Assembly (NCBI GenBank): GCA_031378805.1
Contig: JANNEO010000029.1
Span: 31,043-95,042 of the forward strand
DNA from: JADCCX01 sp031378805
Lineage (GTDB): Bacteria > Pseudomonadota > Alphaproteobacteria > Rhizobiales > Beijerinckiaceae
Length of the DNA: 64,000 nt
Direction: 5' to 3'
This document shows positions 58,243-64,000 of the stretch, one piece after another. A model generated the notes under the pieces. That model worked only from the letters and a program-made list of their open reading frames with translations, was not told where the DNA came from and searched no databases. The translations under genes and the position numbers were made by a program. Numbering within the stretch: the stretch's first letter is position 1; each line of letters opens with the position of its first letter.

Positions 58243-59421
58243 ATGCTGCTGAAGGATGATCCCTCGCGGGGCTACATGCCCTATCCCGCCGTCAAGGTTG
58301 CCAATGCGCGAAGTGGCCCGCTCAAGGGACTGACATTCGCGGTCAAGGATCTGTTCGACGTGGCGGGGTATCCCACCAGCGCGGGCAGTCCGCACATGCT
58401 GGCACTGTCTGGCACCAAGACCCGGACCGCACCGACCGTGCAGAAGCTGCTGGATGCGGGCGCAACTTTCACCGGCAAGACCATCACGGATGAACTCGCC
58501 TTTTCGATGAATGGCAAGAACGCGCATTTCGGCACACCCGTGAATGGCGGCGCGAAAGACCGCATTCCTGGAGGGTCTTCGTCCGGCTCCGCTGCGGTGG
58601 TCTCCAACGGGTTGTGCGATTTCGCGCTTGGGACCGATACAGGTGGCTCGGTGCGGGCGCCTGCGAACCATTGCGGCCTCTATGGCCTGCGCCCTACCCA
58701 TGGCCGGGTCTCTCTGAAAGGGGCGCATGACCTGAGCCGGAGCTTCGACACTTGTGGATGGTTCGCTCGAGACGCTGCGACCTACGCGCGGGTGGCGAAT
58801 GTGCTGCTGGGCAAGGACAGGAAGCCCTTACCAGAGAAACCGCGCCTGTTGCTGGCGCAGGACTGCTTCGACCTGCTGGATACGGGCGTGAAAACAGCCC
58901 TTGCACCGGCCATCAAGCGGCTGGAAGCGTTGTATGGTTCCGCCGCTCCGGTGATCACGGCCAAGGGCGGGTTCGAGGAACTCTACTGGGCGTTCCGCCG
59001 CATCCAGGGGTGGGAGGCTTGGGAAACCGACGGAGCGATGATCGGGCGCTACAAGCCAGCCCTGGGTCCAGGTGTCGCGGAACGTTTCGCCTATTCAAAG
59101 GGCGTGAAAAGTACCGAGGTGAAGGCCGCTGAAAAGCTGCGCTTGCGCCTGACCACGGACCTCACGGCCTTGCTTGGCAGGGACGGCGTCCTGATTCTGC
59201 CCAGCATGGCCGACATTGCGCCAAAGCTGACGGATACGGAGGCGGAGCTTGAGAGCTACCGCAACAGGAGCATCAACATCCTGTGCCTGTCCGGCTTGTC
59301 GCGTCTGCCGCAGCTTTCCATGCCGGTGGCGAAACGCCTGGGAGCACCGCTTGGCCTCTCGCTCCTGGGACCGTCGGGCACCGACCGCAGCCTGGTTCGA
59401 ATTGCGGAAGAACTGGGCTGA
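58243..59421 (+). CDS. Amidase signature family hydrolase
   Basis: The 392-residue enzyme has the Ser-cisSer-Lys triad of the amidase signature family: Lys in LTFAVKDLFDVAG (about residue 34), cis-Ser in RIPGGSSSGSAAVV (about 110) and Ser nucleophile in GTDTGGSVRAPA (about 133). It hydrolyses an amide; the substrate is unknown. It is a short member (usual 450-500), as in bacterial indoleacetamide or AtzE-like hydrolases. It is monocistronic and lies just before tRNA-His. Confidence 0.88.
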   Translation: MLLKDDPSRGYMPYPAVKVANARSGPLKGLTFAVKDLFDVAGYPTSAGSPHMLALSGTKTRTAPTVQKLLDAGATFTGKTITDELAFSMNGKNAHFGTPVNGGAKDRIPGGSSSGSAAVVSNGLCDFALGTDTGGSVRAPANHCGLYGLRPTHGRVSLKGAHDLSRSFDTCGWFARDAATYARVANVLLGKDRKPLPEKPRLLLAQDCFDLLDTGVKTALAPAIKRLEALYGSAAPVITAKGGFEELYWAFRRIQGWEAWETDGAMIGRYKPALGPGVAERFAYSKGVKSTEVKAAEKLRLRLTTDLTALLGRDGVLILPSMADIAPKLTDTEAELESYRNRSINILCLSGLSRLPQLSMPVAKRLGAPLGLSLLGPSGTDRSLVRIAEELG

Positions 59422-59511
59422 CAACCAATTTCCAGATGATGGCTTGAAACGCCCGACGGATCGTCCTATTCAGCCCCTGTCGGGCCCGCCACAGGCTTGT
59501 CCCAGAAACGT

Positions 59512-59588
59512 GCAGCTGTAGCTCAGTTGGTTAGAGCGTCGGATTGTGGATCCGAAGGTCCTCCGTTCAAGCCGGAGCAGCTGTACCA
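59512..59588 (+). tRNA. tRNA-His (GTG anticodon)
   Basis: A complete 77-nt cloverleaf including an encoded CCA. Acceptor strands are GCAGCTG and CAGCTGT, the D stem is GCTC/GAGC, anticodon stem TCGGA/TCCGA with loop TTGTGGA (anticodon GTG), T stem CTCCG/CGGAG. The first pair is G1:U72, the discriminator is A73 and position -1 is U, so the G-1:C73 pair that most bacteria use for histidine identity is missing. This is the known form in a subgroup of alphaproteobacteria with a matching HisRS. Confidence 0.96.
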
Positions 59589-59616
59589 TTTCCTCTCGTC
59601 ACACGCGCTTTGCCCT

Positions 59617-60348
59617 TCATGCGATCTTTGTCGGCTTCCGACGCAGCACATACGCTGCGCCGATGACGATGAGCGCTCCGATGGCCTGCGCGAGGTACTC
59701 CACGACCTGGGACGGTCCAATGCCGCCAGGAACATCGTTGTTAGGCCCAAGCAGTGACGGCAGCGCGGTCTTGGCCCAACCGACGATCAATGTGTCTTGA
59801 ACAATCATTTCGCCAGCGATCCAGCCGAGAAGCGCCGCGCCGAGCCATATGAAGAAGGGGAAACGCTCGATGATCGAGGTGATGATCTGGGAGCCGAAGA
59901 TGATCAGCGGGATCGACAGCAGCAGGCCGAAAGTGAACAGCCAGACATTGCCATGGGACGCCGCGGATATGGCCAGCACATTGTCGAGGCTCATGACTGC
60001 ATCCGCAATGGCGATGGTCCTGACCGCCGTCCACATCTGCGTGCTGCCATCGACTTCCTCATGCGCTTCATCCTCGCCCATCGCCAGCTTGATGCCGATC
60101 CACAGCAGCAGCACGCCGCCGATCAGCTTGAGCAATGGTACACCCAGCAGATAGCTGATCATCACGGCAAAGATGATACGCAAGCCGATGGCGACACCCG
60201 CGCCCAGCAACATGCCGATCTTGCGCTTGTCCTCGGGCAGATTGCGGCAGGCCAGAGCAATCACGATCGCGTTGTCACCCGACAACAGCAAATCGATCCA
60301 CACGATCTGCATGACAGAAACGCCATAGGTCGAAATCAAGTCCATCAT
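59617..60348 (-). CDS. TerC-family integral membrane protein (first of two paralogues)
   Basis: A 243-residue protein with seven predicted helices and the TerC motif LLLSGDNAIVIALACRNLP (about residues 21-39), repeated in inverted form as AVMSLDNVLAISAA; the acidic residues in these motifs are thought to bind metal. Some TerC proteins (Alx, YkoY/MeeY) export manganese. A charged loop EDEAHEEVD follows helix 3. It lies 93 nt after the second paralogue on the same strand. I found no yybP-ykoY-like riboswitch upstream. Confidence 0.87.
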   Translation of the reverse strand: MMDLISTYGVSVMQIVWIDLLLSGDNAIVIALACRNLPEDKRKIGMLLGAGVAIGLRIIFAVMISYLLGVPLLKLIGGVLLLWIGIKLAMGEDEAHEEVDGSTQMWTAVRTIAIADAVMSLDNVLAISAASHGNVWLFTFGLLLSIPLIIFGSQIITSIIERFPFFIWLGAALLGWIAGEMIVQDTLIVGWAKTALPSLLGPNNDVPGGIGPSQVVEYLAQAIGALIVIGAAYVLRRKPTKIA

Positions 60349-60441
60349 CGCCGTATTCCCAATCTACTGAATACTCATGTAACTAGATGCACGAGCGAAT
60401 TTGGCAACCCGGCGCTGTGAATTTTGTTCTTGGAAGACGCA

Positions 60442-61119
60442 TCAAGAGGTCTTCGCGTCATGCCCAATAATTTTTTTCCGGCGAAACAGGAAGCCGAGGA
60501 ACAGCACGATGAACACACCAAGCGCTTCCGCGATCCAGTGCGCATATTTTCCTGCGAACAGTCCGGCCACGACCGAATCCTCAATCATGATTTCGGCCGC
60601 AACATAACCAAGCAGTGCCGCTCCAAGCCACACGACGATCGGGTAGCGGTTCATGATCTTCATGATCAATTGGCTGCCAAACACCACCAGCGGGATGCTG
60701 ACGAGCAGGCCGAAGATGATCAGGTTCCAGTTACCCTTGGCAACAGCCGCGATGGCAATGACGTTGTCGAGGCTCATGACCACATCAGCGATGGCCACGG
60801 TCTGGACCGCCTTCCAGAGGCTGTTGTGGGCGGCGATCTCGGGATCCTCGTCCTCAGGCACCAGCAGCTTGATGGCGATCCACAGCAAGACCAGCCCGCC
60901 AATCAACTTGACCCATGGCAAGCCCATCAGCGCCGTCGTCATCAAGGTGAAGATGATGCGCAGCACGACAGCCGCACCCGCACCCAGAAGCACCGCCTTC
61001 TGTCGCTGCCCATCAGGCAGGGATCGGCAAGCCAAGGCGATGACGACCGCATTGTCGCCCGAGAGAAGAATGTTGACCCAGATGATTTCCAGGGCCTGCA
61101 GCATCATTGACGTGTCCAT
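60442..61119 (-). CDS. TerC-family integral membrane protein (second paralogue)
   Basis: A 225-residue protein with the same seven-helix layout and motifs ILLSGDNAVVIALACRSLP and VVMSLDNVIAIAAV. It is clearly related to its neighbour, including the C-terminal LFRRKK, which suggests a tandem duplication followed by divergence. As the upstream gene it may be co-transcribed with the other. Likely role in metal export or membrane homeostasis; not proven. Confidence 0.87.
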   Translation of the reverse strand: MDTSMMLQALEIIWVNILLSGDNAVVIALACRSLPDGQRQKAVLLGAGAAVVLRIIFTLMTTALMGLPWVKLIGGLVLLWIAIKLLVPEDEDPEIAAHNSLWKAVQTVAIADVVMSLDNVIAIAAVAKGNWNLIIFGLLVSIPLVVFGSQLIMKIMNRYPIVVWLGAALLGYVAAEIMIEDSVVAGLFAGKYAHWIAEALGVFIVLFLGFLFRRKKIIGHDAKTS

Positions 61120-61192
61120 CTTGCAGGGCTAGCGGCGTTTCAAGCCAAAATCAACATCTTCAGATTGCATTATTTGTGGATGATGAGAGTGC

Positions 61193-63394
61193 TCACGCCG
61201 CCTTGGCAGGGGGTATCCGTCCGTAGAACGTCTCCCCCGCCTTCGCCATTTCCAGCAGTAGCTTGTTCGGCTTGAATCGGCTGCCGTGTTTTTTCTCAAG
61301 TCCCTTGCAAAGCGCGACGAAGGCTTTCGCGCCCATGCCGTCGATGTAGCTCAAGGTACCGCCGGTGTAGGGAGCGAACCCGAAACCGAGGATCGAGCCC
61401 ACATCGGCCTCACGCGGATCGACGATGACGCCATCCTCGACCGTCTTTGCCGCCTCCAATGCCTGGGTCACCAGCAAGCGATGCTTCAGCTCGTTGATAT
61501 CCAGCTTGTCGGGATCGAGCTTCTTCTTCTGCAACTTGGCAAGGCCCGGCCAGAGCTTCTTGTTGCGTCCGTCGTAGTCGTAGAAGCCCTTGCCGTTCTT
61601 GCGGCCGAAGCGCTCGTTCTTCACCACCATGAACTCCAGGATCTTCTCCTGCACGGGACTGATCGCCTTGGGTCCGAGATCTTTCTTGGTGGCATTGAGG
61701 ATCTTCCAGCCGAGGTCCAACGCCACCTCGTCATTCAGCGAAAGCGGGCCGACGGGCATTCCCGCCATCTTGCCCGCGTTCTCGATCATGGCAGGCGGAA
61801 TGCCCTCGTCCAGCATCAGGTGCCCTTCGAGGATGTAGTTGAGCACGCAGCGGTTGGCGAAGAAGCCGCGGCTGTCGTTGACGACAATGGGCGTCTTCTT
61901 GATGGCACGCACGAAATCGAGCGCCGTCGCAATCGCCTTGTCGCCCGTCTTGTCGCCTTTGATGATCTCAACGAGCAACATCTTCTCGACGGGCGAGAAG
62001 AAGTGGATGCCGACGAACTGGTCCGGACGCTTCGAGTTCTTTGCAAGTTGCGAGATCGGAATCGTGGAGGTGTTGGAGGCGAAGATGATGTCCTTGCCGA
62101 TGACGGCCTCTGCCTGTTCGGTCACGGCCTTCTTCACATCCTGCTGCTCGAACACGGCCTCGACGATGAGATCGACGCCCTTGAGATCAGCATAATTGGC
62201 CGTTGTCGTGATGCGGGCGAGCAGCGCGTCGCGGTCGGCTGTCTTGGCGCGGCCTTTCATAATCTGGTCGGTCATCAGCTTGTGGGAATAGGCCTTGCCC
62301 TTTTCAGCCGATTCCATGTCGCGGTCGAGGAGCACCACATTGATGCCGGCCTGCGCCGAGACATAGGTGATACCTGCGCCCATGAAGCCCGCGCCAAGCA
62401 CGCCTATGGTCTTGATTGACTGGGCAGGAATCTTGGCCGGGCGGCGCGCGCCCTTTTCCAGCTCGCCCTTCGACAGGAAAAGCGAGCGGATCATCATCGC
62501 TGCTTCCTTCGAATTGAGGATTTTAGCGAAGTAGCGGCTTTCAACGCGCAGTCCGATATCCATCGGCAGCTGCAGCCCCTCATAGACCGAAGACAGGATG
62601 CCCCGCACTGCCGGATAATTGTCCTGCGTCTCGCGGCGCGCGATGGCGGCAGCGGGTGGCCATATCTGCATACCAGCGGCGGTATGCACCTTGTTGGAGG
62701 GCAGCTTGTAGCCCTCCGTGTCCCAAGGAGCCTTGGCGGTCGGGTTGGCCTTCAGCCAGTCCTTGGCGACCTGGATGATCTGATCGCGCGGGGCGACCGC
62801 GTGAACCAGGTTCATGGCCTTGGCGGCGGGCGAACGAATCTGCTCGCCCTTGAACAGCATCTGCAGGGCATCGCCCGTGGGCATCAGGCGGGCTACACGC
62901 TGTGTGCCGCCAGCACCGGGAAAGAGGCCAACTTTGATTTCAGGTAGGCCGAGGCGCGTCTTGGCATCATCCGATGCCACGCGGAACTGGCAGGCCAACG
63001 CCAGCTCGAAGCCACCACCGAGGCAGATGCCGTGGATGGCGGAAGCAAAGGGTTTGCCACAGGTTTCCAGACGGCGATAGATGCGGCTGAGGCGCGAGGA
63101 GCTTTCCATGAGGAAGACATTGGCGGCCTCCGCGCCCTTCTCCTTCAGCAACTTCTTGTACTGGCTGCCAGAGGCTTGCAGCATGGAGAGGTCCGCGCCG
63201 CCCGTGAAGCTGTCCTTGCCGGACGCAATCACGCAGCCCTTGATCTCGGCTGTGCCCGCCACGTGATCGATAATCTTGTCCAACTCGTCCATCACCTCGA
63301 TGGTGATGACGTTCATGGACCGATCCTTCATGTCCCAGGTGGCGGTGGCGATGCCATCGGTATCGGTGGTGAGTGTGAAAGTGTTGAGTTTCAT
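61193..63394 (-). CDS. fadJ: Fatty-acid oxidation multifunctional protein: enoyl-CoA hydratase / 3-hydroxyacyl-CoA dehydrogenase
   Basis: The 733-residue protein has an N-terminal hydratase domain with both catalytic Glu (CLGGGFELALA and RLGLPEIKVGLFPGAGGTQR), then an NAD-binding domain (IGVLGAGFMGAGITYVSAQAG, about residues 330-350) with the catalytic His in VGIHFFSPVEKM and NDSRGFFANR, and two C-terminal helical repeats. It is the alpha subunit of the beta-oxidation complex. ATG 63394 follows GGGGAG by 7 nt; an upstream in-frame codon at 63463 lies in the repeat. The thiolase gene is upstream on the same strand. Confidence 0.94.
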   Translation of the reverse strand: MKLNTFTLTTDTDGIATATWDMKDRSMNVITIEVMDELDKIIDHVAGTAEIKGCVIASGKDSFTGGADLSMLQASGSQYKKLLKEKGAEAANVFLMESSSRLSRIYRRLETCGKPFASAIHGICLGGGFELALACQFRVASDDAKTRLGLPEIKVGLFPGAGGTQRVARLMPTGDALQMLFKGEQIRSPAAKAMNLVHAVAPRDQIIQVAKDWLKANPTAKAPWDTEGYKLPSNKVHTAAGMQIWPPAAAIARRETQDNYPAVRGILSSVYEGLQLPMDIGLRVESRYFAKILNSKEAAMMIRSLFLSKGELEKGARRPAKIPAQSIKTIGVLGAGFMGAGITYVSAQAGINVVLLDRDMESAEKGKAYSHKLMTDQIMKGRAKTADRDALLARITTTANYADLKGVDLIVEAVFEQQDVKKAVTEQAEAVIGKDIIFASNTSTIPISQLAKNSKRPDQFVGIHFFSPVEKMLLVEIIKGDKTGDKAIATALDFVRAIKKTPIVVNDSRGFFANRCVLNYILEGHLMLDEGIPPAMIENAGKMAGMPVGPLSLNDEVALDLGWKILNATKKDLGPKAISPVQEKILEFMVVKNERFGRKNGKGFYDYDGRNKKLWPGLAKLQKKKLDPDKLDINELKHRLLVTQALEAAKTVEDGVIVDPREADVGSILGFGFAPYTGGTLSYIDGMGAKAFVALCKGLEKKHGSRFKPNKLLLEMAKAGETFYGRIPPAKAA

Positions 63395-63631
63395 GTTCGT
63401 TTCTCCCCTTCTCCCCTTGCGGGAGAAGGTGTCGTGCGGAGCATGACGGATGAGGGGTCGCACCGACCTATCCGTCTCATAATGCTTCGATCACGACACC
63501 TCGTTGTTTCTGATTGGCGAGGCCGGTGCGACCCCTCATCCGGTCGGCATCCGCCGACCACCTTCTCCCCGCAGCAAACTTGGGCAGACTGCACAAGTTT
63601 GTCTGCCAAAGGGAGAAGGGTAATTCCTGCT
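63395..63631. repeat. Mosaic palindromic intergenic element between fadA and fadJ
   Basis: About 230 nt made of nested inverted repeats: CCTTCTCCC/GGGAGAAGG (63407-63429), long outer arms GGATGAGGGGTCGCACCG (63448-63465) and CGGTGCGACCCCTCATCC (63524-63541), GGTCGGC/GCCGACC (63542-63559), and AAACTTG/CAAGTTT with interleaved GGCAGAC/GTCTGCC (63576-63607). It looks like the RIME-type mosaic elements of Rhizobiales genomes. A related hairpin is at 36428-36448. Confidence 0.75.
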
Positions 63632-64000
63632 TCACACCCGCTCGATGATCGTGGCGACACCCATACCAGCCGCAACACACAGCGTGACCAATGCGGTCTG
63701 CTTGTTGGTGCGCTCCAGTTCGTCGAGTACGGTGCCGAGGATCATCGCGCCGGTTGCTCCCAGCGGATGGCCCATGGCGATGGCACCGCCGTTGACGTTG
63801 AGGATATCCGGATCAATGTCGAAAGCCTGCCGGAACCGCAGCACGACCGAGGAAAACGCCTCGTTCAATTCGAACAGGTCGATGTCCGATTGCTTCATCC
63901 CGGCCTTCTTCAGCACCAGCTTGGTGACATCCACCGGGCCTGTCAGCATCAGGCCAAGGTCAGAACCCACCGTGGCAAAAGCGCGGATGCGGGCGCGGGG
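63632..64000 (-). CDS. fadA: Acetyl-CoA C-acyltransferase, C-terminal part (cut by window end)
   Basis: The frame is open to 64000 and continues beyond it. The visible 122 residues begin RARIRAFATVGSDLGLMLTGPVD and contain the thiolase blocks IDLFELNEAFSSVVLRF, NVNGGAIAMGHPLGATGAMI (catalytic His) and TLCVAAGMGVATIIERV (second Cys). This is the beta-oxidation thiolase that partners the downstream fadJ product. The nucleophile Cys lies outside the window. Confidence 0.93.
   Translation of the reverse strand, partial: PRARIRAFATVGSDLGLMLTGPVDVTKLVLKKAGMKQSDIDLFELNEAFSSVVLRFRQAFDIDPDILNVNGGAIAMGHPLGATGAMILGTVLDELERTNKQTALVTLCVAAGMGVATIIERV

Noticed and set aside
60349..61192. yybP-ykoY manganese riboswitch upstream of the terC genes
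   Set aside because: I looked in both upstream regions for the conserved paired loops and found none; spaces are only 93 and 73 nt.
1..64000. Mobile elements, prophage or CRISPR array
   Set aside because: No transposase, integrase, phage structural gene, cas gene or regularly spaced repeat array was seen.

Overview
This is a 64-kb, GC-rich, gene-dense stretch of an alphaproteobacterial chromosome. Supporting signs are CarD, an AcnA-type aconitase next to ccmAB, a LpxL-type acyltransferase, TspO, catabolic operons built from 4-nt stop/start overlaps, and a tRNA-His that lacks an encoded G-1 and has A73. That tRNA form marks the Rhodobacterales/Rhizobiales/Caulobacterales group, and Rhizobiales (Hyphomicrobiales) is my best guess. 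Genus cannot be read from the sequence. I see no transposase, integrase, prophage, CRISPR array or rRNA. Both ends cut genes: an SDR on the left and a FadA thiolase on the right.

Layout. 1-7.3 kb: SDR end, DUF1223 protein, lipid A acyltransferase, TspO, allantoate amidohydrolase divergent from membrane urate hydroxylase PuuD (purine breakdown), and a Na/Pi-cotransporter-like protein. 7.3-8.0 kb: a toxin-antitoxin pair whose promoter predicts a leaderless mRNA. 8.0-18.1 kb: an eight-gene minus-strand operon. It encodes a ferredoxin-NADP reductase, a molybdenum hydroxylase (FAD subunit plus a fused 2Fe-2S/Mo subunit), a 6-hydroxynicotinate-reductase-like Fe-S protein, a UPF0280 protein and a TctCBA importer. 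I read it as uptake, hydroxylation and then ring reduction of an unidentified N-heteroaromatic acid. 18.3-22.4 kb: split ACAD10/11-like genes (dehydrogenase, kinase, DUF6285) and 8-oxoguanine deaminase, which makes urate. 22.4-25.2 kb: a large DUF2339 membrane protein.

25.3-36.4 kb: a divergent CoA-dependent 2-aminobenzoate (anthranilate) module. A monooxygenase/reductase faces a ten-gene operon (SDR, MarR, crotonase, acyl-CoA dehydrogenase, ligase, RidA, LivHMGF). The shared intergenic region holds two near-identical MarR-type palindromes on mirror-image -10 boxes. 36.5-41.5 kb: a beta-ketoadipate operon (CoA-transferase, pcaF, pcaH, pcaG) divergent from an IclR-type pcaR, with PcaR-like operators between them.

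41.6-49.4 kb: IPP isomerase; a four-gene operon (CitE-like lyase, PfkB kinase, GT4, ETFB-methyltransferase-like); DUF429, a threonine-dehydratase-like enzyme and NUDIX; then ccmAB. 49.6-53.4 kb: acnA, a structured leader and carD. 53.4-59.4 kb: HbpS-like and HutD/Ves proteins, an alpha/beta hydrolase, a winged-helix/TPR membrane protein and an amidase. 59.5-64 kb: tRNA-His, two tandem TerC paralogues and the fatty-acid oxidation pair fadJ/fadA, separated by a mosaic palindromic repeat.
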